Assembly (NCBI RefSeq): GCF_963662255.1
Contig: NC_085055.1
Coordinates: forward strand, 6,010,102 to 6,074,101
Reading direction: 5' to 3'
DNA: 64,000 nt
Origin: Cinclus cinclus
Lineage: Eukaryota; Chordata; Aves; Passeriformes; Cinclidae
Positions 47,301 through 59,544 of this stretch are shown here, one piece after another. The position numbers and the translations under genes are program-made. Within the stretch, counting starts at the first letter, position 1; each line of letters opens with the position of its first letter. Under the pieces are notes generated by a model that saw only the letters and a program-made list of their open reading frames with translations, ran no database searches and was not told where the DNA came from.

Positions 47301-50062
47301 TATCCATTTGACTATGGAACTGAGCCATTTTGGCATTTATTTATTTAAATTTTCCTAAACAGATGGTTTGCGCAGGTTCGGGTTTTTTTTCCCAACACTG
47401 TTTTTTTTCTCCTCTAGCTTTCATTAGCTTTTGTTCTCCACATATTATTCAGGCAAGTGTGCTGCACATAATCTAGGATTACAATTAAACAGGAGTGGGA
47501 GCAGGGTAAATGAATGGCAGATCTGAACTTAAGCTTCTGCCAGAGATCATGGTGGTTAGGTGCAGGGGTCCACTCTTTCTGTTCTATGACTCTGTTATGT
47601 GTAGGCATTAAACAGAGAGGACCAATATTTCTGTTTCCTTCCCCTTTCACTTCTGCCTCGTACCTGTGTCACACAACATCCATCAGTCACACAAAGGCAC
47701 TGTCACATGCTTAGTTATTGCTGCCAGAAGTAATACAGAATCAGGCCTGTCTGACATGTAAAAAGCAGAGCCTTCTTTATGGCGAGCCAAAAAACACCAC
47801 CAAAAAAAAAAAAAACTATGGAGTTTTAATGGAGAAAAAGCACGAATGAATAGGCATTAATTGAAAATTAGGGCACGAAAAACAGAGAAGAGGTAAGACT
47901 AATCAATTGCTGTACCTATAAACCTGAGTTGACAATAAACCAACAGCAATAGCAGCAAGATGCATTGGACCAAATAATCTCAGGAGAAAACAGTGGGATG
48001 TTAGGTGTGAATAAATTAGTTTAACAGAGGTCTGCAAACACTAAATAATTCCACAACTGAATATGAGTGGAGTAACTGTACAAAAGGATTGGAAAAACTA
48101 TGCAAAAAGAATTTAAGATTAATTCCCTGCCTCTGGTAGGAGATATGGTGATTGACAGTGGGAGCATAAACCATGGAGGCTCTTTCCTTGGGCACAGTAG
48201 GGTCTGTCCCTGTGTTAGGTTTATAATCTTCTGTAAAACCTGGGAGTCTCAGTTCCCTCTTGTGCTAAGCACAGATGGTGCACACACCAGCTCCAGGTTT
48301 AGCAGATGGACATGTGGGCATGAAAGGTGATGCAGAGGAGAAAGTTTGATCTCAGTAACCTTGCTGTCAGGTGATTTCATTTGTGATGTGAGGGGGGAGA
48401 ATTTACTGATGAATTTTGTGCTTCAGTTCTCCTCTTTACAATGATAAATTATTTTTCCTTTGCATTGAAAGCCATATTGTACTTCAGCATTCTCTTGCCT
48501 TAAGTTTCTGAAGAGCCCTAAACATTTTGTTGGCTCTTCCCAACAAATTAGAGGCAGGCACTGGGCAACTCGTGGCTGAATATGAATGAAGATATTCAGG
48601 AAAGAGTTACAAGGTCATTTACAAAACCAATTCTGTGGTTGATCTGTTTTCTGACATATAAAAACCCAGTTAGAATTATCCAGACAATGAGCAACCTGTG
48701 CCATTTTTTTCTCTAAGCACTGCTGGTTATTTAACCTGCACTGTCTGGTACCCAAGTGTGCCTGCACCAGGACACCTTGGAGGGAAGGATGCTGTGCCTT
48801 TGTGATTGCTGCAGGGCAGCCAGCATTCATTTCAGTTGGGAATTTTTCAACATGAAATTAAAATCATATTCCTGCTCTCCACTGGCATCAACAAAAACCA
48901 TTAACTGTAATAACAGGACTGATTTTGCTCTTATTAGGCATTTATTAAGAGCTAAGTATCTTGGTAAAGCAGAATATGCTGCGACTTGACAGCAGAAGTG
49001 AAGCATTCTGGAGAGTGCTCCTACCATCCGTCCTCCTTCCCCGGTGGTGATGAATGTGCACCATGAAGAGATTAAATCATGTGCTTCACTCGAGTAATAA
49101 AATGCTCTGTGCACTTTCTCAGTAGTCAGATTCTTGATTCTGATCAAGTGGAGGACTTGGCTGATCTTGGAATTCAGCTGATAAGAAAATGGAAATATTT
49201 GAAACTCAGAATTGACTGCCAACTACATCATTTCATACATTCATCTATAATGGTTAAAATATTGTGTGTTCTTAAATTTATTGCTGCTCTTTACAATAAA
49301 GAGCTGTCCCTGAATTCAAATAGTTGAATTGATTTTTTTTTTCTCTGAACTTCCTCAGGCACAAGAGCTCTTCTATCATAGTAACTACTCCTGGCTCACA
49401 CCTAAGGCACAGGCGTGGGACAATGCAGTGCCATACTCAGAGCCTTGTCTTTGCACTGCTGTGAAACCTACAGAAACCAGCTGATGTATCAGGGCAGAAT
49501 TAACAAAGGGAAAAATCACAGATTCAAATTTCAGGTGCATATAAGTAAATATTTTTCTAGAATAGTTTGTTTTTTGTCTAAAATATGGTTTTTGTCTGAT
49601 CTGAAGCTATTTGAGAATTCAGGTTAAATCCTGTTTAATTAAAATCTCTCTAATTATGCTGCTTGTTTTGTGGGATGAAATTTACACTTCTATTTCCCGG
49701 AATTCCCAAATTGCTAAACGAATCTGCAATATCATATTCTAGGTACAGCTTTTACTATTTTACAAGGTAGAACCTGTCCAACCTTGTGTAATGAAGTGAG
49801 CTGGTGCATCAGAAGCTAGGAATTTCATTTTCTACCTTGGTAGCAAGGAGTCTTTACAGCTATTCAGTGTTCCCTCCTCTTGTGACTGTCGTGCTTAGTG
49901 GAATATCTTCTACAGGAAGAATTGAGCCTGACCCCAGTGTGTCTGCAGCAACTGAGATATGGAACAGCATAATGGTAAAGGGACATGCACCTACGAAGAG
50001 GCCCTGTGAGTTCATGTCAAGGAATGCTCTCAATGACTTTTCTGGAATTAATTGTGTGGTTT

Positions 50063-50065
<3 letters not shown>
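44333..50065. other. Non-coding DNA, no gene seen
   Basis: No exon, RNA gene or transposon is recognised. Short A runs occur near 46136-46148 and 47800-47815. A phrase near 48248-48290 faintly resembles an antisense MIR but is too weak to call. The 86-codon frame at 49804-50064 has no known resemblance and abuts the A48 tract. Confidence 0.5.

Positions 50066-50113
<48 letters not shown>
50066..50113. repeat. A48 homopolymer
   Basis: Forty-eight consecutive A with no interruption are read directly. It is the longest homopolymer in the window by more than twofold. It could be the tail of a recent retroposed copy, a slippage-expanded tract or an assembly effect. No source transcript is recognised upstream, and I found no copy of the bases that follow it (GCCTCAGTTATT) upstream as a target-site duplication. 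Confidence 0.95.
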
Positions 50114-50114
<1 letters not shown>

Positions 50115-52263
50115 CCTCAGTTATTTTCAGGTAAAATACAAATATACAGATATAAGCATTAATCACTGCAATTATTACATACTTTAGTGTCCATTCACTT
50201 CATACACAAACCAATGTTTCCAGGTTTCTTTTCCCTTTGTGCTGTGTAGTTTTGGTCTTAAGAATGTAAAAAGCAGCTGATTGCTGAAGGGAGAAGGGAA
50301 TAAGCCTTTGATTCAGTGCAATTTGCACATGTGCTTCCATGCACAGCTGTTACTTTAGCATTTTACTCTTTTAGGTACTTGCTGTATTCTAAAATAAATA
50401 AGTCCAAAACTATATGGCTGTCCTTTATGCATTGCACAAAAGGACACAAGTAATCAATGCATGGATTAAACAACACTGTCAATTAATCTTTATGTTTGGA
50501 ATGACTTGGCAAAGGTTTTCAGTATCATTCAAGAAGAATATGGAGCGCTGCAGTTTTCTTAAAGGAATTCTATACATTTCTAAATATGCATGCAGCAGTT
50601 TGCTAATCCATGTCCTTTCTTTGCTGTAAATACCTGAAAACTTCATTTCTGGGTTATGTTCAGGTGACCAAAGTTCCAAAGGTGCCAGGTCTGCAATCCT
50701 TGGAGTTGAGGTAATTCAGGAGGATGCTTGTCTCAATACATTTTAATGAGCACTGGGAAACAAGTACACAATATAGAGCATTGGTAAGATGATAGTGTTA
50801 TACAAGCACATCGTTCTATGATGAACAGAATGTTCTGCTTTATTCTGAAAGCTATTCCATGGGACAGTTGGCATGAACTTGGTTTCAAATGGCTATAAAA
50901 GCCCTGGAGGCTCAGTTCTCCTTAAATCACTGAAGCTGGGGAGGGGGAATAGGACGTAAGATTTCAGGAAAATAGCAGGCATCATTTGTCTCTTAGCAAG
51001 GAGATAAGTTGCTGAGATTTACATTTAAGGATGAGAAACTCCTTTCAAAACTTTTCTTTACTATACTGCAGTTTGGGAAATACATAACAATAGAAGCATG
51101 TTTACTTTGTGTGGAATTCATGTCATGATGAGGATAATAAGACCCTCCAAGGCAATAATTGCTTCACTGTAGGGTGCTTCTGCATCTCAAATTGCTCAGC
51201 ATCTGGGTTTTAAATCATCTGTGTTCCTGGTGGGTAAAGCTGCCAGCTAAACAGGCAGGCAGACAAGTAGCATTTTTAAACTTACACAGCACGCTCATGG
51301 TATGTGTGCATTTAAGGCTGAGCTTATTATCATCCAGAACTGTTACTTACACCATAGAGACAGACACCAAATAGATTCTGTATGATACAATCTTAATAAA
51401 TTATTTTCATTCATAAAGAAACCATTCAGCTTATGTTATAGATGTGGTTTTGGTATTTTAGGAATGTCAAGCAAGAAGGCTTTGTCTGCTGAGCTTAGAA
51501 AATGTGCAGTAAATTCCACAACTTATCTGGGCTGTGCTGAGAAGGTGACTGCCACTAAATGCCATGCTGAAGATCATGTTATAAACAGGAAGAGGCTTTG
51601 CTGTATTCCTAGAGAATGATGATATTAACATGTAGAGTAGACCTCAGATGGGTGCAAGGCCATTCTGCCTGCAGGAACCACTGAAACCGAGCCTGTGTTT
51701 CATTTGTACTGGGGGAGGGTTAGACTCTGGTGACAAATATTCTGCCTTTGATGTGTCCTTCTCCACTGCAGCTTCTAGATGATTGCATGCAGAGCATTCT
51801 TCCAATCCTAATCTAAGGTATGCTGAGTTGGTCATGGTGCATATGGGGAGTAATTGTTGTGGTGTTGATTTTTGAAAATCCTGATTCTAAAAAGAGCACC
51901 CTGAGGTGGCTGTTTGGTGGTGGCTGGAAGTCCAAGTTGAAACAGCTGATCTGCACCTTAACTATCTGAATTACTGTGTGGGCAGCAGTGAGACTTGCAC
52001 TGTCTGTGCTCTGTCCATCTCAAGTTATGGCTTAACCCCTTGTGTTCTTGTGTTTATATCCCCAACTCCCCGTGTTGGAGTTTTGGGCAGGTTTTCAAAC
52101 CCCTGCCTACGTCCCTGTGGCAGGACAGCCTCGTGCTGTTGTCTGTGCAGACTGTAGGTCTCAAATGCTGTGCCAGTCTAACTGGCCTGAAACTGTGGAG
52201 AGACCCTGGCAAAGCTGTGATGTGCCTGACATTTCTTTTTGGCTCCAGTGGCAGCTGCTTTGA
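50114..52263. other. Non-coding DNA, no gene seen
   Basis: No exon or transposon is recognised. A GC-richer patch at about 51900-52260 leaves more than one frame open and matches no repeat I know. Confidence 0.5.
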
Positions 52264-52440
52264 GGTTTTTTGTTTTGTTGTTTTGGTTTGGTTTGGTTTT
52301 TTTTGTTTTTGTTTGAATTTCTTTTATTTTTGTTTTGGTTGGGGTTTTTTTGGGTTTTTTGGTGTTTTTCTTGGTGTTTTTGCTTTTTAGTTGGTGGAGG
52401 GAAGGGGTTTTTTGTTTTTTTGTTTTTTCTTTTTCTCTCC
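52264..52440. repeat. T/G-rich low-complexity tract
   Basis: About 175 bases are almost entirely T and G, with TTTTGG, TTTGG and TTTTTGG units and short G runs (for example GGTTGGGG near 52338-52345 followed by GGG and GG). Frames crossing it encode phenylalanine, tryptophan, glycine and valine only because of the composition. The extreme strand asymmetry is the feature. Confidence 0.9.
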
Positions 52441-53689
52441 CTAAGTTATTTTTAGCTTGGATCTATTCCCTGATCTGATTCACTTCACAGTCATACAAAT
52501 AGTTGTACTGGCACAACAGAGGGAGCAGCAAGAGTGAGTAGAACGAGCAGTGACTGCACACAGCAGCTCTTGTAGAAGAAAAACACCTTAAAGTCCTCTC
52601 AACTGTGTCCATTTGAAGTGCCCCCATTCTGTGTCTGTTACAGGAGCTTGTTTCTGTTGTGGATTTTCCTGTCTTTGTTGCTACACAGGTTTTTTCCCCT
52701 ATACAACATGTTTGTTTCAACTCTGCAGTACTCATCTGCCACCTCCTTAGTTGTCTGCTGACTACTGAAGAAAGGAGAGAAGTAAAATTCTCTGTGCACT
52801 TCTATGCTACCTTAACAGGTAACTGGAAATTAGCAGTAAGATAAACATTACCCGACCTTCAAAAGGCAAAAAAACAGTAATCATTTTCTTGTTAACCACA
52901 CAATTCTGGCTCAAAAGTTTTTGGCAGTCACACATGCAGAGTGGTTGGGGATACCCACTCCTGGAGAGGCTTTTCCCTTCTGCAGTCAGGGAAAGAGGTT
53001 TGCCTATGCCTGTGCTTGGTGCTTCCATGCTTTTCTTCTTTCTACAAATTAGTGTGAATCAGCATTACCTGATGATCTTGAAGGTGTTAATTAGGACTGT
53101 GGTCTGTGGTTTGGTTCTTTGCTCACAAGTTTGTATTTTTTTTTTCCTTTTTTTCCATGAAGGGAGATTGAATCACTTGGAAGGTGATTCTGCTTTCTGA
53201 TGTCGTACTTCTCCACGTCAGTAGTCATTCATGACATAAACTTCTTAATGTACATGAAGTCATCCTTTTTTAATTCTTATCATCAGTTTGGGAAGGAGGA
53301 GAATTTAGTAATAAGAAATGGTTTTACTTTTATGTTTACTTGATTTCAGAAAAAGATTCATGGTTATGTCCTGACCCTTCTTGAGCCAGTAGCACCGTCA
53401 GTCATCTTTTATACCCCTACAAACATAATCCTGCCTTTCTTCTTCTTCTTCTTCTTTCATTTGAGAATGATGTGGTGAAGTGGAGATGTAAGTGCACCTA
53501 AGCCTGTGAAAAAATCCTCTAGTAAAACACAGATTTCCTGAAAGCTTCAGCATTTCTATTGTTTTTTCTTGCCTTCTGCTTTGGTAATATTTGGATTCTG
53601 GGCAAGATGGAGGTTGATGGAGGCAGCTGTGAAATAAGAAAAAAAAAATAATGATAGTATAATTCTAAAATAAGAATTTTCAAATTAAA
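52441..53689. other. Non-coding DNA, no gene seen
   Basis: No exon or transposon is recognised. It contains the (TTC)n tract at 53436 and T runs near 53139-53155. Confidence 0.5.
53436..53457. repeat. (TTC)n microsatellite
   Basis: Six or so TTC units are read directly at 53438-53456. Confidence 0.9.
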
Positions 53690-54033
53690 ATAAGAGAGAA
53701 ATAACACCTGACAATTGCTCACCACTCCCTGACCAATACCCAGCCCAGTCCTGAGCAGTGGTTGACAGCTTCTGGCCAGCTCCCCCTTGTCTATACACTG
53801 GTGTTCTGAGGTGTGGGATATCCCTTTGGCCAGTCCCAGGCAGCTCTCCTGGCCATGCTGCCTGTCCAGGTCTCACTGTCAGAACATGCAAAACTGAAAA
53901 GTCCTGGACTGGCGTAAGCGTGGCTCAGCAATAACTCAAACATCAGTGCTTTATCAGCATAATCCTCAGCCTAAATTCAAATCACAGCCTGTACCAGCTG
54001 CTAAGAGAATTTACTTGATCCCAGCCAAAACCA
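53690..54033 (+). mobile_element. Endogenous retrovirus LTR, 5'-truncated (ERVL-like, plus strand)
   Basis: About 340 bases follow an avian LTR that I recognise, in order. ACAATTGCTCACCACTCCCT and GACCAATACCCAGCCCAGTC come first, then a block ending GGCCAGCTCCCCC. Next are GTGGGATATCCCTTTGGCCA, CAGCTCTCCTGGCCATGCTG and ACATGCAAAACTGAAAAGTC. The last blocks are CTCAGCAATAACTCAAACAT, CAGTGCTTTATCAGCATAAT and GATCCCAGCCAAAACCAGGG at the 3' end. The match stops near 54033, close to where the family's LTR ends in CA. The 5' part of the LTR is missing on the left. No gag, pol or env follows, so it is a solo or truncated LTR without coding capacity. The ERVL assignment is from memory of the family. 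Confidence 0.85.
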
Positions 54034-56194
54034 GGGCCCATCTGAACCGTGCCTGGGGCTCTGCAATTGAATAGGGCCCCCGGGAATCGCTGTAAGAGTG
54101 AGGAAAGTGCTCAGATCTCACCTGTGCCAGCCTAGAGCAGAGAAGCTTTTGTTTGTTTCTGGAGCATGGAGAAGCCTTTCTGTTACTTCATGTCCATTAA
54201 TGTGTTCACCAGGAAACCAGAAATCAGAGCTGTAGGAGGTATTTTACTTACCCGTCGGCACAAAGTGATAACTTTCAGCAAAGGGGACTTTTGCTCAGCC
54301 AGATCCACTAGATTACAGACGTGTACCTGGAGGCAGGGGAGACTGAGTTCTAGATGGTATATACCACACAAAACAGTGCTACAGTCTCCACCGGTTCAGC
54401 AAAGTGTCTAGAGACTTATTTTGTTCTGCTTTTGCCCATATAGGTCTAAGGAAATTAATCAATAAGCAAGGACACAGGGTGAAAACATATGGTCTTTGAT
54501 ATTTAATAAATGGATTAACAGAGTCCACCTCTTAATATTCAGCCTCTGCTTTAGGAGTATAAATTAATAAGCATTAGGTTCTTTTTAATGAGGAATTTTC
54601 CCTCTTAAAACCTGAATGAATTATCAAAAAGGGCTCTGGCAGAATTTCAAAGACATTTTCTGACCTTCTAGTATTCTGGCCTGCATGAATTTTTAATAAG
54701 ATGCTATATATCTGGAAGGCCTATTAGAATTTGTCTGCAGGAAATCTATCTGCTCTGCAGCCCCTCACCTCCCCTTTTTTTTTTTTTTTTTTTTTTGGTA
54801 ATAAGACAACTAAAGCAGGAAAAGGAAAAATATCTATAATAGCAAGGGATTATTTAATTTATGCAAATAAAGTTTTAAAAAAAAGAGTCCTTCCTCAAGT
54901 TAATAAAACTCCATACATTGTTCTTAAATATTAATCATGGCTGGCAAAAATCCTGTATTTATAGTGCCACTTTCATTTCTATTCGTTTTTGTGAAGTATC
55001 AACAATGTAAAGTGTTCCAAGATCTGTTGGAAAATGCATCATGTTTTAAGGTGCATAACATACATAACTTACAGTTAAATGCACATGGCTATGTTTTTCT
55101 TTTTTGCTGGTTTCTATCCCAGAAAACCTTTAAGAACTCTTTCTGGCTTCTAACACTTTTTGGAAAATAAATGGAACAGACCAGAGCAGATGTTTCACAT
55201 ATTTGTAGATTGATTTTCAGCATAATGAAGAAAGCTTATTGTCATTACTTGCTTTATTTTTTCTTTATTTTTTTAAAGGGTTGCTCTGTGACATTTTGAA
55301 AAGGCAGAACATTGTGTTTCATAAAAGGTTTTAGTTATCTATGCAAATTTTTACTGATGACGTTTTGAATTCTAAATGCCACTTCAGAAAAATACTGTAT
55401 CTGGTAAAGTAAGCTGAACTGTTTCACTTTTTGACACCACAGTATCTGCTGGTCCTACAGAGAGGGCAGTCTATTGCTGGGTTATTGCTCTGAATTGCTC
55501 CAGCAGCTCACTTCTACTCAGTGCCATGAGTCAGACACCTCCTCCTGGAGCTACCTGGGGGTTCCACCTTGCCCACCTGGAAGCTGCAGAATAGAAAACA
55601 TCTGGGAACAACCCCTGCTTCCAGACATGGTGAATGTGCTCCATGATCCCCACATGGATCAGTGCCCATGTGAACCAGGCGAGAAACAACCATTAGGTTT
55701 TAGTAAACAGATTATTAAAAAGTGGTTCCCTTTATCTTGTTAATAACGGCAGGAACCACTAATAGGATTTCCATGTCACCATCTCTTTTATTCCACTAGT
55801 TTCAGGGGAAAGTTCCTGTCTGAGTTAATCCTTTAGTGCAAAATGCCACCCCAGGATAAACCCACAGGAGCTGTTGCAGTCAGTGAAATTGCACAAGAAC
55901 TGGACCTGAGCCACTGAGAGTCACTGACCATAAAACTGGGGAATTCAGAGGCTGGTTCACACATGCAAATGCTAGCTGGTCCCTTGGGTCTGGAGTTCAC
56001 TGACATTCCCTGCCCTGGCTCTCAATTAGGGCCACACAAGAGCAGAAAATGATGCTGAAACACATGGCTTAATAGAAGCTAGTTAATTATTTGCTCGTAT
56101 TACTTTGTCAGGACAGCTTAGCCCTGGAACAACTCCACTGTGGCTGATTTTCAATAAAGCAGCATTGAGCTGACACAATATTGTCTTTCTTTGA
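54034..56194. other. Non-coding DNA, no gene seen
   Basis: No exon or transposon is recognised. A run of 22 T lies at 54775-54796. The GC-richer bases right after the LTR (54034-54130) match nothing that I know and could be ordinary flank. Confidence 0.5.
54775..54796. repeat. T22 homopolymer
   Basis: Twenty-two consecutive T are read directly, preceded by a CT-rich stretch (CCCCTCACCTCCCC). Confidence 0.95.
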
Positions 56195-56440
56195 CAGGAC
56201 AAGGGGTAATGGTTTAAACAGAAAGTGAATCTATTTAGGTTAAAGACAAGAGAGAAGTTTTTTTACAGTGAGGGTGGTGAAACAATGCCACGGGTTTTCC
56301 AAAGAGGTGCTGTTTGCCCCATTTCTGGGAAGGTTCAAGGTCAGGTTGAACAGGGCTCTGAGATGTTCCTGCTCCTTGCAGGGGGTTTTGATTAGACATC
56401 CTTTAAAAGGTCCATTCCAGCTTCAACTATTCTATCATTT
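56195..56440 (+). mobile_element. CR1 LINE 3' end (plus strand)
   Basis: The plus strand follows the sense CR1 3' end for about 245 bases. Blocks in order are GGACAAGGGGTAATGGTTTA, AGAGAGAAGTTTTTTTACAG, TGAGGGTGGTGAAACAATGC, GGTGCTGTTTGCCCCATTTC, AAGGTTCAAGGTCAGGTTGA, GCAGGGGGTTTTGATTAGAC and a decayed terminal TATTCTATCATTT. It is 5'-truncated like most CR1 copies and does not encode reverse transcriptase. It belongs to the same broad subfamily as the antisense copy at 38561. Confidence 0.92.
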
Positions 56441-59415
56441 CAGTATTTCTTTGCAACGAGAGGAAGTTTGGAGCATGTGTTGATTTAATTGTTGAGAATA
56501 AGGCTTGCAACAGCTCGTGCCAGTACTCATCTGCCCGTGTCAGACATTTGCAAGGACACAAAGCAAAGATGGATGTATCAGTGCTCTTGGAGGGCAGTCA
56601 AGGATTGGATACCTGCAGTACCTTTTGTGTTGTTGCCATTGGTTCTCTGGTTTTTTTAATGTTCAAGTCTGCACATGCAACAGGCAGCCTTTCTGAGCTC
56701 ATTGCCCACAGGCAGGCAGCCTGACAGTCCCCTCCCAATTCCCTGGTGGAGGGATGACAGGGAATGTCACTCTCAGCAAAATGTTTTGCACTAGAGTGAC
56801 AGGTGATTCCTGGTATGTGAAAGTGACTCTCTTGGGGGACATTTATGTATTTTTTTGTTTGTTTGTTTTTTTGTTGTTGTTTTTTTTTTTTTTATTTTTT
56901 TGGTTGTGAACTCATGGGTGCAAAAAGAAAAAGGCAATTGGGCTGACAGGTGAGAGCTGGACAGGGTAGGGAAACCAGAGAGGGTAAGAACAAAGTCTCA
57001 GGCAGGTAGGAGGCAGGAGTCCCAAGGGTGAGTAGTAATGCAAAGGGAAGACGTCTGTCTTAGACTTCTTCAGCTAAAGCTGTGCTTTTGTTGTTGAAAA
57101 ATATATCACTTGCTGTTTCTTTGTAAGGCTCAATGTAAAATAAGTTGGACACCACTAATAGCAGAGACATGCTTTGACACAGGCTCCACATCCAACCCCC
57201 AAAGGGTCCATCAGTGGAATAATGCCCAGTGCTGCGCAGGGCTGGTGTACAGCCCAGAGAGAATGGCCAGCAAACCTTTGCAGAACTCATGACAGAAGTG
57301 GCATAAGGTGTGGTCTGGAGGGTCATGTGTTCAATGACAGAGGAACAAGGGAACAGAGTTTGTTTGGACATCAAGCTCCTCAAAAAACACACCTTGGAGT
57401 GATGTTGTGCAATCATCGTGAACAATCAGTTCTAGTGATAAAGGCTCCCACAGGCCAGTGGGTTTTTTTTGTTTGTTTGGTATTTTTTAATTTCATTTTC
57501 AAATGTCCCCACTTTGTAGAGTCAAAGGATCAGTATGCATGAGATAAGGCAGGATCCCTATGTCCTGGTTTCATCCCAGTGAAGTCTGTTAGGGAAGATA
57601 ATGATGAGATTTTGAAAGACATCTGGAGATGTTAATCACCTAAATGCCATCAACAGTGCTTGAAAATTACTTCTACATGCCTCAATTTGAATAAAGGGAT
57701 TGTCAATATCTACTCAATTAAGCTAGGTCTCCCTGACAGTGCTATTGACCACAAGGGAGGGGAGTGTGCTACATAGATGATTAATGGTGAAATAATTAAC
57801 AAACTGTTGTTCTTCAGACAAACTATTGTATTTCCCCAGAGAGAAAGAAGTATGGGACCTTTTGTTACAGAAGCACTTTCTGAGCATGGTATCAGTGGGT
57901 TAGAAATCAGAAAAAGGAATAATTCTGTGAACCATCATGCTTATCTTTAAGAACATTAAAATAAAAATATACTGTGCCTTATATCTGCAAGCTTCATAGG
58001 ACTACATTTTCAAATTATATTTTTTTTTCTGAATAAGCCACTGTACTTGCAAGGACTAATTTGCATTTAATAATTTAAATGATCAGGTATCTGCTCAGAT
58101 GGAAGAGCATACACCAAAAAGGAGCTGGGGAGTGGAGAGCACTGACATTTGTATACTGAGCCAACATTTCTCAGAAGAAGCCAAGTCTATAGCTGAGCAG
58201 GAACAAAATTAAAATCATGCTTTCAGCTAGCCAGTGCAACTCCTATACTTGAGTTTGCCTGTGCTTTTTCCCTCTCTGCTGATTTCCTAGCATTTCTTTA
58301 TATGCCATGACTTCTGATTTATGCCATGTGACAGAGAGCCTAAATGCTTTTTCTGAAGTTTAATGTGACTGTTGGGTGGCACATTTGAAAAAGTAAATAA
58401 GGCCAGGTGGAACAAAGAAAGCTGCCTTGCCTCTCTTGTTTCAAGTGCTCTTTTGCAGGGCAGTGGGAATGAGCTTTTCCCAAGAGCAGCTTGCCATGCC
58501 CTGAGAAGCTCAAGCTGGAGCAACTCGGGCAGGGCACAAGGTGGACAGCAGCATCCCTCAGGGATTAGAGCTCCCTGGGGAAGTGAGACTGACTTCCAGT
58601 GAGACAGTGCAAGAGGAGTCAGTGCTGCAGGGTAAAGAGAGTGGGAGGTTTGTTTTACCATAATTGGGCTTGTCAGGGTTCTGAATCTCCATACTGAGAG
58701 CTGTCCTCTTGGGAGAAGAAGGTGTAGCTTCAGCTGCTTGTTTGGGGGTCACGCAGCACTGCCTCAGAGCCACCTGAGGGGAAGGTGTGTCAGGTGTTCT
58801 GGGGAGTTCCCAGTGGCTTCACACCACCTCTGTGCTTCAAGTTACAGTTTCATCATCTGTGGTAAGGGGCTGACTGTCACATCAACTCCCAGTGCTTTCC
58901 TACACACCTCAGTTGTTTGATACCAGCAGAATCAAAGTGGCACAATCTAATCTTGTCCAGAACAGTGAGCTGATGGCCACTGGGGAAAATGCTGCTCTCA
59001 GAAATTCTCCAGACACTGAATCTCTAGAGCTCATCTGGGCTGTCAGACGAGTGCAGTTATCAGTGAGTGTATATTAGAAGAATAAATAATGATCAGAGGA
59101 AATGTTTAGCTTTTAAATGCAGGCATTGAGTCCAAATGTTTTGTTCAGCCCTCTTGTTTTCCAGTTTGTTCTGAAATGCTGCAGGAGAACAGAGCAGAGA
59201 GGTTCTGTCCCCTGTACACAGAACAGAAGTGTTCAGTAGGTTTTGTACAATGAAGAGCTCACAAAAGTACATTCAAATACCTGTCGTTACAAAAAAAACA
59301 CTTATAGTGCAAAGACTTGGGTGTGTGTTCATGCAAAACATCCAAGGGAGTACAAGACAGACTTCTGTGTGTCCAAGTCTATTTCTGTGGCGTGTCCCAG
59401 GCCATAGCATGGCAT
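56441..59415. other. Non-coding DNA, no gene seen
   Basis: No exon or clear transposon is recognised. It contains the T-rich tract at 56849. The bases at about 58836-58872 (CTTCAAGTTACAGTTTCATC and ATCTGTGGTAAGGGG) faintly resemble an antisense MIR core, too weakly to call. GC-richer bases at 58430-58830 leave frames open on both strands. Confidence 0.5.
56849..56903. repeat. T-rich (TTTG)n/T-run tract
   Basis: TTTTTTTGTTTGTTTG units run into TTGTTGTTG and a run of 14 or so T. It is read directly. Confidence 0.9.
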
Positions 59416-59544
59416 CTGGAGATGTTTAAGGAAAGATTGGATGTGGCACCTGGCACCATGGCCTGGTTGACAAGGTGGTGTTTGGTCATAGCTGGACTCA
59501 GAGATCTCAGAGGTCTTTTCCAACCTCATTGATTCTTTGATCTC
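59416..59544 (+). mobile_element. CR1 LINE 3' end (plus strand, second subfamily)
   Basis: The plus strand follows the sense 3' end of a CR1 subfamily with blocks CTGGAGATGTTTAAGGAAAG, ATTGGATGTGGCACCTGGCA, CCATGGCCTGGTTGACAAGG, TGGTGTTTGGTCATAGCTGG, GATCTCAGAGGTCTTTTCCA and ACCTCATTGATTCTTTGATC. The TTGATTCTTTGATCTCT end is a decayed form of the CR1 terminal repeat. The wording differs from the copy at 56195, so it comes from another subfamily. It is 5'-truncated and non-coding. Confidence 0.92.

Noticed and set aside
48248..48290. Faint antisense MIR-like phrase (GAGTCTCAGTTCCCTC)
   Set aside because: Only about a dozen bases match, and the neighbouring core blocks are absent.
49804..50113. 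Frame plus A48 as a processed gene copy
   Set aside because: The frame resembles no known gene, and no target-site duplication is visible around the A run.
51995..52455. Frames rich in F, W, G and V across the T/G tract, looking like membrane proteins
   Set aside because: The apparent hydrophobicity is created by T/G low-complexity DNA.
57060..57542. 121- and 122-codon frames on opposite strands
   Set aside because: They overlap each other on opposite strands, and neither resembles a known protein.
58836..58872. Faint antisense MIR-like phrase (AGTTTCATCATCTGTGG)
   Set aside because: Some similarity to CAGTTTCCCCATCTGTAA, but no further blocks on either side.
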